Assembly: GCF_041438805.1 (NCBI RefSeq)
Contig: NZ_CP109190.1
Coordinates: forward strand, 7,254,001 to 7,318,000
Source of the DNA: Streptomyces sp. NBC_01707
GTDB taxonomy: Bacteria > Actinomycetota > Actinomycetes > Streptomycetales > Streptomycetaceae
DNA length: 64,000 bases
Direction of reading: 5' to 3'
Shown: piece by piece, positions 17,527-26,142 of the stretch
Position numbering within the stretch: position 1 is the stretch's first letter
How the letters are laid out: each line of letters begins with the position of its first letter
The notes under the pieces: generated by a model
What the model was told of the DNA's origin: nothing
Databases searched by the model: none
The model's input: only the letters and a program-made list of their open reading frames with translations
Translations under genes and position numbers: made by a program

Positions 17527-17862
17527 ATGACCACCAGCGACACCGACGAGTCCGTACGCGCGGAACTGAACCGGCTCCGCGAAAGCATCGACAACATCGA
17601 CGCTGCTGTTGTCCACATGCTCGCCGAGCGCTTCAAGTGCACCCAGCAGGTCGGCCATCTCAAGGCGAACCACAGGCTGCCCCCGGCCGACCCCGACCGC
17701 GAAGCCGAACAGATCGCCCGCCTGCGCCGCCTCGCGGAGAACGCGAAACTGGACCCGGCCTTCGCGGAGAAGCTCCTCAACTTCATCATCGCTGAAGTGA
17801 TCAGGCACCATGAGCGGATCGCCGGCGACCCTCCGGCCGGTGACGCAGCCGCTGAGGGGTGA
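17527..17862 (+). CDS. Chorismate mutase, AroQ type II
   Basis: A 111-residue all-helical AroQ domain. By comparison with the E. coli enzyme, Arg18 (LRES), Arg35 (LAERF), Lys46 (GHLK), Asp55, Arg58 and Glu59 (ADPDRE) fill the active-site positions. It converts chorismate to prephenate for Phe/Tyr synthesis. It lacks a signal peptide, so it is cytoplasmic, unlike the secreted mycobacterial form. It stands alone, 50 bp after the AraC gene. The position matching E. coli Gln88 appears to be His, which would be worth modelling. Confidence 0.88.
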   Translation: MTTSDTDESVRAELNRLRESIDNIDAAVVHMLAERFKCTQQVGHLKANHRLPPADPDREAEQIARLRRLAENAKLDPAFAEKLLNFIIAEVIRHHERIAGDPPAGDAAAEG

Positions 17863-18117
17863 TCCCTCGCGTCCGTCCGCGCCCCGTCGGCCTGCACCGA
17901 CCGGGTGGCGTTCGGTGGGCAGGTTCGGGGAGTGCCGTCGGGGGCTTGTGCTGACGGCGTTCGTCGCGTACGACAAGGAACGGGCCGCCGAGGCCGCCGG
18001 GCGGGACCTTCCCGTCGAGGCACCCGGCAGCCGGCTGCCTGCTCGACGGGGCCCGGTCGGCGTACCAGGCCCGAGCCGTCGGACCCCCGAACCCCGACGG
18101 CGTCGGCGAGGACCGTG

Positions 18118-18702
18118 ATGAGGAAAGTCATCCTGATGATGTCGGTGTCCCTCGACGGATTCATCGAAGGGCCGGACGGCGACATCGGCTGGCACCTGGT
18201 CGACGACGAACTGCACAGCCATTTCAACGACGAACTCGCCGCGATGGGCGGCTTTCTGAGCGGTCGTGTCACCCATGAGCTGATGGCCGAGTTCTGGCCG
18301 ACGGCCGACGCCGACCCCTCGAATGCCGGGCCGATGGCGGAGTTCGCCGTCATCTGGCGGGACATGCCCAAGCTGGTGTTCTCCAGGACCCTGGAGCGGG
18401 CCGACTGGAACACCACCGTGGTGCGGGACGTCGCCCCGGAGGAGATCTTGGCGCTCAAGGCGCAGCCGGGCGGGGACCTGGCCCTCGGTGGCGCCGATCT
18501 CGCCGCGGCCTTCAGGAAGCACGATCTGATCGACGAGTACCGCGTCTACGTCCATCCGGTGCTCATCGGCCGGGGCAAGCCGCTGTTCCGGCCGACGGAC
18601 GCGAAGAGCGACCTGCGGCTCGCCGGGACCCGGAGCTTCGGCAACGGGGTCGTCCTGCTCCACCACCGGCGTGCCGAGGAGATCTCCGCGGCAGGGCGAT
18701 GA
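18118..18702 (+). CDS. Dihydrofolate reductase/RibD C-terminal-like protein
   Basis: A 194-residue protein of the RibD_C/DHFR-like group: MRKVILMMSVSLDGFIEGPDGDIGWH at the start, LVFSRTLERADWNTTVV, then GGDLALGGADLAAAF and YRVYVHPVLIGRGKPLF. Stand-alone members bind NADPH; their substrates are mostly unknown. The ATG at 18118 begins the conserved strand. The 255 bp before it, after the chorismate mutase gene, show no gene that can be supported. Confidence 0.82.
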   Translation: MRKVILMMSVSLDGFIEGPDGDIGWHLVDDELHSHFNDELAAMGGFLSGRVTHELMAEFWPTADADPSNAGPMAEFAVIWRDMPKLVFSRTLERADWNTTVVRDVAPEEILALKAQPGGDLALGGADLAAAFRKHDLIDEYRVYVHPVLIGRGKPLFRPTDAKSDLRLAGTRSFGNGVVLLHHRRAEEISAAGR

Positions 18703-18826
18703 CCTCCCGCGCGCACTCCCGTAGGCGGCCGGACACCGCGCGCCGGCACCGCGGCCCGGGCACCGATCGCACCGCACAGCACCGGGCGGGCCGCCGACGA
18801 CGTCGCGAGCGCGGTGCGCGGGGCGG

Positions 18827-20254
18827 TCAGGGGGAGATCTCCTCCAGTGGCCGGTTGGCCGTCTCCTCGGCGAGGGTGCCCGCCACCACCGCACCGGCCA
18901 GCGCCACCGCACCGAGCATCACGAAGACCGTGGCGACGTCGTTCCCGGCGCTGTAGACCGCGCCGACCAGGATCGGGCCCAGGATCACGCCGAGGCGATT
19001 GACCGCGCCGCCGACACTGCAGCCGAGGGCGCGCATCCGGGTCGGGTACAGCTCCGGCGTGTACAGGTACAGGCAGATGTTGGAGCCGAAGAAGCCGACG
19101 GCCGACAACGAGGTCCAGATCAGGACCTGGGCGGGGCTGTGGGCGCCGAGTGCGGCCAGGGTCAGCAGGAGCGCGGCAGAGCCCCCCAGGAAGATCGCGA
19201 AGATCTTGCGGCGGCCGAGGACGTCCACGGTGAGCGCCACCAGGAGGCAGCCGAGCAGGCCGGCGACCGAGGTGACCGTGGAGTAGAGCAGGGCGTCGGA
19301 GAGCGTGAGGCCGTACCCGTCCTTGTAGATGCTGGGCAGCCAGGACGTCACGCCGTAGTTGACGAAGTAGCCGGTGAACCAGATCGCGCCCACCACCAGG
19401 GTGCGGCGGCGGTAGCGGCCGGTGAACAGGGATCGCAGACCGGTGGCGGTGCGCTCCGCTTCGGTGGCCGCCTTCGCCGTCGTGGACCCGGGGTGTGCCG
19501 GGGGTCCGGGTGAGTGCAGGACCGGCGGCAGCGGTTCGCCTGTTGCGGCCGACACCTTCGCCTCGATCTCGTCCATGACCGCCTCGGCCTCCGCCGTGCG
19601 CCCCCGGTCCGCCAGCCAGCGCGGCGATTCGGGAACCGTGCGCTGGACGAGGAACGCGAGCAGTCCGGGGACGGCCGCGACCGCGAACATCACACGCCAG
19701 CCGGCCGCGGGCACCAGCCACGCGGCGGCCAGGGCGCCGAAGGTCAGTCCGGCCGGGAAGACGAGTTCGTACAGCAGGACGAAGCGGCCCCGCTTGAAGC
19801 TCCGGGTGATCTCGCTGATGAACGCGGCGGCCACCGGCACCTCGCCGCCGATCGCGAGCCCCTGCACGAAGCGCAGTGCCAGGAACGGTGTGAGCGACGT
19901 ACAGGCGACGAGGGCGAGGCCGGCCAGTCCCGAGGCGGCCACGCAGTACGCGATCACCCGGACCCGGCCGAATCTGTCGGCCAGCCGGCCCGACAGCAGC
20001 GCGCCGATGAGCATGCCGACCGAGCCGACGGTGAGCACCGATGTGGCATCGCCGTCGGTCAGGTGCCACTCCTGCCGGAGCTCGGGCAGTGCGTACGCGA
20101 TCAGCAGCTGGTCGAAGGCCTCGAAGAAGGTGACGACGCCGACGACGAGGCGGACGGTGACGTGCCAGCGGGAGGCCGGCAGCCGCTCGAAGCGGGCGGC
20201 TATGGCATCACGGGCGGTGACGGCTTCGTGGGTGGCGGCGGTGGGCCGGGTCAT
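18827..20254 (-). CDS. MFS transporter (metabolite/aromatic acid:H+ symporter type)
   Basis: A 475-residue major facilitator with about 12 hydrophobic segments, the loop 2-3 signature GRLADRFGRVRV, PESPRWLADRGRTAEAEAV after helix 6 (sugar/metabolite symporter style) and a large central loop rich in Pro/Gly. FEAFDQLLIAYALPEL in helix 1 recalls the aromatic acid:H+ symporters. The ATG at 20254 follows AGGAGGAAC on the minus strand. It is divergent from the aromatic catabolic operon over a 322-bp regulatory region, so it probably imports that operon's substrate. Confidence 0.82.
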   Translation of the reverse strand: MTRPTAATHEAVTARDAIAARFERLPASRWHVTVRLVVGVVTFFEAFDQLLIAYALPELRQEWHLTDGDATSVLTVGSVGMLIGALLSGRLADRFGRVRVIAYCVAASGLAGLALVACTSLTPFLALRFVQGLAIGGEVPVAAAFISEITRSFKRGRFVLLYELVFPAGLTFGALAAAWLVPAAGWRVMFAVAAVPGLLAFLVQRTVPESPRWLADRGRTAEAEAVMDEIEAKVSAATGEPLPPVLHSPGPPAHPGSTTAKAATEAERTATGLRSLFTGRYRRRTLVVGAIWFTGYFVNYGVTSWLPSIYKDGYGLTLSDALLYSTVTSVAGLLGCLLVALTVDVLGRRKIFAIFLGGSAALLLTLAALGAHSPAQVLIWTSLSAVGFFGSNICLYLYTPELYPTRMRALGCSVGGAVNRLGVILGPILVGAVYSAGNDVATVFVMLGAVALAGAVVAGTLAEETANRPLEEISP

Positions 20255-20427
20255 CGAGGGTTCCTCCTGCTCCGGGTGGGGACGGAGCGGTTGGGGAGCC
20301 AGGTGTGCGGAGAGCGGGGATGTACGGAAGTGAGCTGAGCGTACGGGGGCGGCGTGGCGGTGCGGGGCTCGTGAGCCTGTGAGACCGCCCACCACTGCCG
20401 TCGACTGCTCTCTAAGGCACCTAGCTT

Positions 20428-20440
20428 CTTAGGGCTTAAG
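20428..20440. promoter_or_regulatory. Putative MarR-type operator, copy 1
   Basis: CTTAGGGCTTAAG is an imperfect palindrome. It differs at a single position from CTAAGCGCTTAAG, the reverse complement of the site at 20519-20531, apart from T/A at the third base, so the two are inverted copies about 80 bp apart. Likely bound by the MarR regulator at 31088-31630. Confidence 0.55.
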
Positions 20441-20467
20441 TTTTATCGGTCCGGGGGTGGAGGTCGT

Positions 20468-20508
20468 CAAGACCCCCAGGGCAAAAGAGTTTTTACGAAG
20501 GGGTCTTG
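20468..20508. repeat. 9-bp inverted repeat between the two operator copies
   Basis: CAAGACCCC (20468-20476) and GGGGTCTTG (20500-20508) are exact reverse complements with a 23-nt AT-rich spacer. It could be a second regulator site or a hairpin in a leader RNA of the operon. Confidence 0.5.
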
Positions 20509-20518
20509 CGGGGAATTA

Positions 20519-20531
20519 CTTAAGCGCTTAG
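20519..20531. promoter_or_regulatory. Putative MarR-type operator, copy 2
   Basis: CTTAAGCGCTTAG contains the perfect 10-bp palindrome TAAGCGCTTA (20521-20530). It lies 46 bp upstream of the first operon gene, where a bound repressor would block the promoter. Confidence 0.6.
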
Positions 20532-20576
20532 ATTTTTAGCCCTGAGGTAACCGTATCGACTGCAGGAGGCCAACTG

Positions 20577-22058
20577 ATGCTTGCCGACGAAGTGTTGGTC
20601 GCAGGGCAGTGGCGGCAGGGCCGCGGTGCCCCCATCGAGACCGTCGACCCCGCCACCGGCCAGGTCATCGCCACCGTGCACGCCGCATCCCTCGACGACG
20701 TCGAGGACGCCGTGACCGCCGCCGTCCACGCGGCCCACGACCCTGCCTGGCGTGAGCTGCCCGCCCATCTGCGGGCCCGGCTGCTGCACCGCATCGCCGA
20801 CCTCGTCGAGCGCGACGCCGACCGGCTCTCCGCCCTGCAGACCGCCGACACCGGCAAGTGCCGTACCGAGACCCGTGCCCTTGTGCTGAGCGCCGCGGGC
20901 ACCTTCCGCTACACCGCCGCCGCACTGGAGACCGCCGAGGACGCGATCACCCCGTCCCGCGGCCCGTACGTCACGATGAGCGTCCACGAGCCCATCGGCG
21001 TCGTCGGCGCGATCACGCCGTGGAACTCGCCCATCGCCAGCGACGCCCAGAAGCTCGCCCCCGCACTCGCCGCGGGCAACGCGGTCGTCCTCAAGCCCGC
21101 GGAGTGGACCCCGCTCGTCGCCCTCGCCCTCGGCCGCCTCGTCCACCAGGCACTGACCGAGGCCGCACTGCCCACCGCACTGCTCTCCGTGCTGCCCGGC
21201 CGCGGCAGCGTCATCGGCGACGCGATCGTCCGCCACCCGGCCGTCGGAAAGATCACCTTCACCGGTGGCACGAGCACCGGCCGCTTGCTCGCGCACGCCG
21301 CCGCCGACAAGCTGATCCCCGTATCGCTGGAGCTCGGCGGCAAGTCGCCGACGATCGTCTTCGACGACGCAGACATCGAGCAGGCCCTGGCAGGCGTCAT
21401 GTACGGCGTCTTCTCCTCCAGCGGCCAGAGCTGCATCGCCGGATCGCGGCTCTTCGTCGCCCGCTCGCGGTACGAGGAATTCGTCGGCGAACTCGTCGCC
21501 CGCACCGAGAAGCTGCGCGTCGGACCCGGCACCGACCCGGACACCCAGGTCGCCCCCCTCGTCCACCACAAGCACCGCGACAGCGTCGCCGCCTACGTCG
21601 ACCTGGCCCGCGAAGAGGGAGCCACCGTCCGGTGCGGGGGAGCGGCCCCCGAAGGCGACTCCTACCGCGACGGCGCCTACTACCTCCCCACCGTCCTCGA
21701 CGGCCTCCCCAACACGGCCAGGGTCTGCCAGGAAGAGATCTTCGGCCCCGTGCTCGTCGCCCTGCCCTTCGACGACGAGGACGACCTCGTCGCCCAGGCC
21801 AACGACAGCGTGTACGGCCTCGCCTGCGGACTGTGGACCCGGGACCACGCCAAGGCCTGGCGGGTCGCCCGCCGTATCGACGCCGGAACGGTCTGGATCA
21901 ACACGTACAAGCAGTTCAGCATCTCCACCCCGTTCGGCGGGCTGAAGGACAGCGGCATCGGCACCGAGAAGGGCCGCGACCTGATCCGCGGCTACCAGAG
22001 GCAGAAGTCCCTCTACTGGGGCACCGGCAGCGCCCCGCTGCCCTGGGCCGCCAACTGA
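20577..22058 (+). CDS. NAD(P)-dependent aldehyde dehydrogenase
   Basis: A 493-residue aldehyde dehydrogenase. TPWNSPIASDAQKLAPALAAGNAVVLKPAEWTP forms part of the cofactor site, Glu252 (LELGGKSP) is the general base, and Cys286 (SSGQSCIAGSR) the nucleophile; the C-terminus has TPFGGLKDSGIG. It oxidises an aldehyde to an acid, for example a muconate semialdehyde from ring cleavage or an aryl aldehyde released by the TPP enzyme downstream. The ATG at 20577 follows a strong GGAGG. It heads the 11-gene operon. Confidence 0.9.
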   Translation: MLADEVLVAGQWRQGRGAPIETVDPATGQVIATVHAASLDDVEDAVTAAVHAAHDPAWRELPAHLRARLLHRIADLVERDADRLSALQTADTGKCRTETRALVLSAAGTFRYTAAALETAEDAITPSRGPYVTMSVHEPIGVVGAITPWNSPIASDAQKLAPALAAGNAVVLKPAEWTPLVALALGRLVHQALTEAALPTALLSVLPGRGSVIGDAIVRHPAVGKITFTGGTSTGRLLAHAAADKLIPVSLELGGKSPTIVFDDADIEQALAGVMYGVFSSSGQSCIAGSRLFVARSRYEEFVGELVARTEKLRVGPGTDPDTQVAPLVHHKHRDSVAAYVDLAREEGATVRCGGAAPEGDSYRDGAYYLPTVLDGLPNTARVCQEEIFGPVLVALPFDDEDDLVAQANDSVYGLACGLWTRDHAKAWRVARRIDAGTVWINTYKQFSISTPFGGLKDSGIGTEKGRDLIRGYQRQKSLYWGTGSAPLPWAAN

Positions 22059-22087
22059 TGCCGACAGACGAGGAGCCGGAGAACCAG

Positions 22088-23071
22088 ATGACTCACCAGA
22101 ACCGCACGGCGTACGAGAACGTCCACGCCCGCCCCGCCGTCCTGCCCGAACCCGTCGCCCGGCTGCGCGCCCTGCGCTCCGTCGAGCTGCACACCCCCGC
22201 CTTCACCGAGTCCACCGACTTCTACACCGAGGTGTGGGGTCTGGAACCCGTCGAGCAGGACCGCGACGCCACCTGGCTGCGCGGCACCGGTGAAGAACAC
22301 CACGTCCTCGCCCTCACCCGCGGCGAACGCAACGGCCTCGGCCGCATCACCTTCGCCGTGGCCACCCCCGCCGAGATCGACGAGGCCGCCCGCCGTCTCC
22401 TCGCCAGAGGCATCGTCCCCGTCGCCGGACCCGGCCCGCTCGACCAGGTCGGCGGCGGATACGGACTCCGCTTCACCGACCCCGAGGGCCGGCTCATCGA
22501 ACTCAGCGCCCAGACGCATGCCGTCACCCCGCGCGGCCGGGACGCCGCCGTGCCCGTCGGTGTCACCCACACCGTCCTCAACACCACAGACATCGATGCC
22601 GCCGTCGCCTTCTACACCTCGGTCCTCGGGCTGCGCGTCTCCGACTGGTCCGAGCACCAGATGGCCTTCCTGCGCTGCAACGCCGACCACCACTGCATCG
22701 CCTTCAACCAGGCCGCATGGGCGTCGCTGAACCACGTCGCGTACGAGATGACATCGGTGGACCACTTCATGCGCGGCCTCGGCCGGCTCCGCCACCACGG
22801 CATCAACCCGCAGTGGGGGCCGGGCCGGCACGGACCCGGCAACAACACCTTCTCGTACTTCACCGACCCCGCCGGACTCGTCTGCGAATACACCTCCGAG
22901 GTCGCCCAGATCGTCGAGGACACGTGGATCGCCAAGGTCTGGCGGCGCACCCCCGACCTCTCCGACCTGTGGGGGACCGCAGGTCCGCCGTCCCAGAAGA
23001 TCCGCTGCCACATGGCCGGCGAACCCGACGCCGGGCCCCTGGCCCCAGCCACCGACGAGGTGTCCGCATGA
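22088..23071 (+). CDS. Type I extradiol (VOC) ring-cleavage dioxygenase
   Basis: A 327-residue protein of two vicinal-oxygen-chelate domains. The second domain has the 2-His-1-Glu iron site: His161 (VTHTVLNT), His216 (LNHVAYEM) and Glu267 (CEYTSE), with the spacing of biphenyl-type extradiol dioxygenases; HHCIAF holds the likely second-sphere His. It should cleave a catechol-like ring next to the two hydroxyls. The ATG at 22088 follows GGAGCCGGAG; earlier in-frame codons overlap the aldehyde dehydrogenase and are not used. The residue C-terminal to the core (SDLWGTAGPP) is an extension beyond the minimal fold. Confidence 0.88.
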   Translation: MTHQNRTAYENVHARPAVLPEPVARLRALRSVELHTPAFTESTDFYTEVWGLEPVEQDRDATWLRGTGEEHHVLALTRGERNGLGRITFAVATPAEIDEAARRLLARGIVPVAGPGPLDQVGGGYGLRFTDPEGRLIELSAQTHAVTPRGRDAAVPVGVTHTVLNTTDIDAAVAFYTSVLGLRVSDWSEHQMAFLRCNADHHCIAFNQAAWASLNHVAYEMTSVDHFMRGLGRLRHHGINPQWGPGRHGPGNNTFSYFTDPAGLVCEYTSEVAQIVEDTWIAKVWRRTPDLSDLWGTAGPPSQKIRCHMAGEPDAGPLAPATDEVSA

Positions 23072-23913
23072 CCACCACCACCGACCGACCCACCTCCGTC
23101 GACCGCACCGCGCACCCCACGCGTCCCGTGCGCCGCATCGGACTCGTCGGCTGGGGCGCCATCGGCCGCGTCGTCGGCACCGCCCTCACCGAAGGCCACA
23201 TCCCCGGCGCCGAGCTGACCTGCATCATCGACAACCGGCCCCTCGTCGACGCCCCCGCACCCCAGCTGTCCTTCGAGGACGCACTCGCCGTCTGCGACCT
23301 CATCGTCGAAGCCGCCGGCCAGGCCGTTGTGCGGGAGTGGGCCGAGCGGGTCCTCGACAGCGGAACCGACCTGCTGATCGCCTCCACCGGAGCGCTCGTC
23401 GACCCCGGACTCGTCGACCGGCTGCGCGCGGCAGGCCCGGGACGCGTCTATTTCACCGGCGGCGCCGTCGGCGGACTCGACCTCCTCCAGGCCGTACGGG
23501 GAATGGGTGCCCTCACCTCCGTACGCCTGACCACGACGAAGCTGCCCGCCACCCTGCACCAGCCGTGGATGGACGCCGAACTCACCGAACGGCTGCGGAC
23601 CGCCACCGGACCCGTCGAGGTGATGCGCGGTACCGCCCGCGACGTCCCGGTGAAGTTCCCCAAGTCCACCAACGTCGCCGCGTCCGTGGCCCTCGCTACC
23701 GGCGACCCGGACCTCGTCGAGGTCGTCGTCGTCGCCGACCCGGCCGCCACCCTCACCCGGCACGTCATCGAGGCGGACGGCCCGCACGGCACCTACCGCT
23801 TCGAGGTCGCCCACCGGCCCGACGCCACCAACCCGGCCACCAGCCAGGTCGTGCCGCACGCCGTACTGCGCAGCCTCGCAGCCGTCGTCGGCCGGGCAGG
23901 GCAGATCCTGTGA
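23068..23913 (+). CDS. Aspartate dehydrogenase-like (NadX/DUF108) oxidoreductase
   Basis: A 281-residue protein with an N-terminal Rossmann fold (RRIGLVGWGAIGRVVGTAL), LIVEAAGQAVVREWAERVLDSGTDLLIASTGALVD and the DUF108 catalytic domain (RVYFTGGAVGGLDLLQAVRGMG, KFPKSTNVAASVALA, TNPATSQVVPHAVLRSL with the conserved His). Family members oxidise L-aspartate to iminoaspartate for NAD synthesis. In an aromatic operon this activity is out of place, so it more likely acts on an amino acid or imine formed from a nitrogen-containing substrate. The ATG overlaps the previous stop (ATGA). Confidence 0.82.
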   Translation: MTTTTDRPTSVDRTAHPTRPVRRIGLVGWGAIGRVVGTALTEGHIPGAELTCIIDNRPLVDAPAPQLSFEDALAVCDLIVEAAGQAVVREWAERVLDSGTDLLIASTGALVDPGLVDRLRAAGPGRVYFTGGAVGGLDLLQAVRGMGALTSVRLTTTKLPATLHQPWMDAELTERLRTATGPVEVMRGTARDVPVKFPKSTNVAASVALATGDPDLVEVVVVADPAATLTRHVIEADGPHGTYRFEVAHRPDATNPATSQVVPHAVLRSLAAVVGRAGQIL

Positions 23914-24710
23914 CCGCCACCCTCACCACCGCGGCCGTCCACACCCAGGAGGCCGGGAACCCCGACGCACCGCTGCTGCTCTGCCTGCACGGCATCGGCT
24001 CCTCCTCCGCCGCCTTCGCCCCGCAGCTCGCCGGACTCTCCGACCAGGTACGGGTCGTCGCCTGGGACGCCCCCGGGTACGCGGCCTCCACCGACCCCGG
24101 CCGGGCCCCCGGCCTCGACGGGTACGCCGACACCGCGGCCGCGCTGATCCGTGACCGCGGCGGCCGCGCCCACGTCCTCGGCGTCTCCTGGGGCGGCGTC
24201 ATCGCCCTGCGTCTTGCCGCCCGCCACCCCGACCTCGTCGAGTCCCTGATCGTCGCCGACTCCAGCCGCGGCTCCGGCACCGACCCGGACAAGGCGGCCG
24301 CCATGCGCGCCCGCGCGGCGCAGCTCGCCGCCGAAGGCCCGGACGCCTTCGCCGCCGCCCGCGGCCCGCGTCTCGTCTCCGCCGACGCCCCCGACGAACT
24401 CGTCGAGCGCGTCGTGGCGACCATGGCCGCCTCGATCCGTACCCCCGGATACGGCTACGCCGCCGACGCGATGGCCGAGGCCGACCTCACCGCCGACCTG
24501 CCCGCCATCACCGCACCGGCCCTCGTCCTCTGCGGTGAACAGGACACCGTCACCGGACCGAAGGAGTCCCAAGCCATCGCGGGCGGCCTCACCAAGTCCG
24601 TGTACGTGACCCTCTCCGGCGCCGGACACCTCTCCAACCAGGAACGGCCCGAGGCCTTCAACGCCTGGGTCCGCGCCCACCTCCACGTCGTCGCCCGCAC
24701 CCCCGCGTGA
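23910..24710 (+). CDS. Alpha/beta hydrolase (meta-cleavage product hydrolase-like)
   Basis: A 266-residue alpha/beta hydrolase. The oxyanion region LCLHGIGSSSAAF, nucleophile Ser93 in GVSWGG, acid Asp212 (CGEQDTVTG) and His240 (GAGHLSNQE) complete the triad. Placed behind an extradiol dioxygenase, its most natural role is to cut the C-C bond of the ring-cleavage product. It starts with GTG at 23910, overlapping the preceding stop by 4 bp (GTGA). Confidence 0.87.
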   Translation: MTATLTTAAVHTQEAGNPDAPLLLCLHGIGSSSAAFAPQLAGLSDQVRVVAWDAPGYAASTDPGRAPGLDGYADTAAALIRDRGGRAHVLGVSWGGVIALRLAARHPDLVESLIVADSSRGSGTDPDKAAAMRARAAQLAAEGPDAFAAARGPRLVSADAPDELVERVVATMAASIRTPGYGYAADAMAEADLTADLPAITAPALVLCGEQDTVTGPKESQAIAGGLTKSVYVTLSGAGHLSNQERPEAFNAWVRAHLHVVARTPA

Positions 24711-24754
24711 CGACGGCCCGCCCCCACCCGCACCAACGAACCGAGGAGCAACCC

Positions 24755-25276
24755 GTGCCCATCGACAACACCCCCTACGAGACCGACGGCGACCTCGCGA
24801 AGTACACCGACTCGCTCATCGCCACCAAGGACTCCCGCGAGCCCGACTGGAACACCCTCTCCTTCCAGGCGAAGGCCGGCGACCAGTACAAGCGCGCCCA
24901 GATCCGCTACGTCGGCTCCGGCGCCACCGGCAACCACGAGAACGACAACCGCATCATCCCGTCCGGCGGCTTCACCTTCTCCAACATGCTGCTGCCGCCC
25001 GGCGCCGAGGGCCCCGAGCACACCCACCACGACGTCGAGGAAGCCTTCTTCGTCCTCGAGGGCCAGGTCAGGGTCGGCATCCACCGTGGCGCCGACGAGG
25101 CCGAGTACCGCACCCTCGGCTACCGCGACATGATCGTCGTGCCCGCCGGAGTGGCCCGCTCGCTGAAGAACGAGGGCGACACCGACGCCCTGTTCTGCGT
25201 CATCATCGGCACGCAGAAGCCGCAGGTCCCGACGTACCCCGAGCACTCCCCGATGCACGGCATCACCCGCGACTGA
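24755..25276 (+). CDS. Cupin-domain protein
   Basis: A 173-residue single-domain cupin. The metal motif is PEHTHHDVEEAFFVLEG with His89, His91 and Glu95/Glu96, and the second motif is YRDMIVVPAGVARSLKNEG. Such proteins can be dioxygenases, isomerases or sensors. The start is the GTG at 24755 behind GAGGAG; an ATG at 24707 overlaps the hydrolase stop and adds an unconserved tail. It lies inside the aromatic operon, so a metal-dependent step on a pathway intermediate is likely, but the reaction is unknown. Confidence 0.78.
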   Translation: MPIDNTPYETDGDLAKYTDSLIATKDSREPDWNTLSFQAKAGDQYKRAQIRYVGSGATGNHENDNRIIPSGGFTFSNMLLPPGAEGPEHTHHDVEEAFFVLEGQVRVGIHRGADEAEYRTLGYRDMIVVPAGVARSLKNEGDTDALFCVIIGTQKPQVPTYPEHSPMHGITRD

Positions 25277-26049
25277 TGGCCGCCGACGACACCCCCCGTA
25301 CAGCGGACGCCCCCCGTACGGTCGTCGTCACCGGCGCCGGCCGCGGCCTGGGACTGGCCGCGGCCCGCCGGATCGGCGCCGACGGCTACCGCGTCGTCAT
25401 CGCCGAACTCGACGAACGGACCGGCAAGCAGGCCGCCGACGACCTGCGCGCCGACGGCATCACCGCGGACTTCCACCCGCTCGACGTCGCCGACCCGCAC
25501 TCCGTCGACGCCCTCGCCGCCACCCTCGCCGGCGACGGCACCACGCTCCACGGCCTGGTCAACAACGCCGGTCTGGCCAACGCGGTCGGCGGGAAGCCGT
25601 TCCACGAGATCGACGTGGAGGCGTGGGACCGCATCATGACGGTCAACGCCCGCGGTCCCTGGCTCGTCGCCCGTGCCCTCCTGCCGCTCATGAAGGCGGG
25701 CGGCGGCCGGATCGTCAACCTCGCCTCGGACGCGGCGCTGTACGGGTCGCCCCGCCTCGCCCACTACATCGCCTCCAAGGGCGCCGTCATCTCCCTGACC
25801 CGGGCCATGGCCCGCGAGACCGGAGACCTCGGCATCACCGTCAACGCGGTCGCCCCCGGACTGACCGAGGGGGAGTCCTCCGTAGACATCCCCGCCGAAC
25901 GGCACGAGCTGTACCGGCTGAACCGGGCGATCTCCCGGCCCCAGCAACCGGCGGACCTGGTCGGCCTGATCGCCTTCCTCGTCGGCGACGAGTCCGGCTA
26001 CATCACCGGCCAGACCTTCGCCGTCAACGGCGGCTTCACCATGCACTGA
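25276..26049 (+). CDS. Short-chain dehydrogenase/reductase (active type)
   Basis: A 257-residue classical SDR: VVVTGAGRGLGLAAARRI, NNAG, NLASDAALYGSPRLAHYIASKGAV with catalytic Ser, Tyr and Lys, and the C-terminal SGYITGQTFAVNGGF. The full triad is present, in contrast to the next gene. It overlaps the cupin stop (TGATG), so it is coupled in the operon. It probably oxidises a dihydrodiol or secondary alcohol intermediate; the substrate is not readable. Confidence 0.85.
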   Translation: MAADDTPRTADAPRTVVVTGAGRGLGLAAARRIGADGYRVVIAELDERTGKQAADDLRADGITADFHPLDVADPHSVDALAATLAGDGTTLHGLVNNAGLANAVGGKPFHEIDVEAWDRIMTVNARGPWLVARALLPLMKAGGGRIVNLASDAALYGSPRLAHYIASKGAVISLTRAMARETGDLGITVNAVAPGLTEGESSVDIPAERHELYRLNRAISRPQQPADLVGLIAFLVGDESGYITGQTFAVNGGFTMH

Positions 26050-26142
26050 CCCCGCGGGCATCACCGCCGCACCGGACCACCCCCACGGGGCCCCGGTGCG
26101 GCGACCACCCCGGGACACCTCCCTCACACCAAGGAGTACGAG

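Larger units (their letters stand above)
20255..20576. promoter_or_regulatory. Divergent control region of MFS gene and aromatic operon
   Basis: This 322-bp gap between two divergent genes holds no gene. Its middle (about 20400-20545) is unusually AT-rich for the genome and carries two TTAAG-type palindromes in opposite orientation (20428-20440, 20519-20531) and a 9-bp inverted repeat (20468-20508) between them. TGCAGGAGG at 20561-20569 is the ribosome site of the operon's first gene. Confidence 0.7.

Noticed and set aside
17863..18117. Possible short gene before the DHFR-like gene (VLTAFVAYDKERAAEAAGRDL looks protein-like)
   Set aside because: No family match, no ribosome site at a proper distance, and the frame overlaps chorismate mutase; perhaps a remnant.
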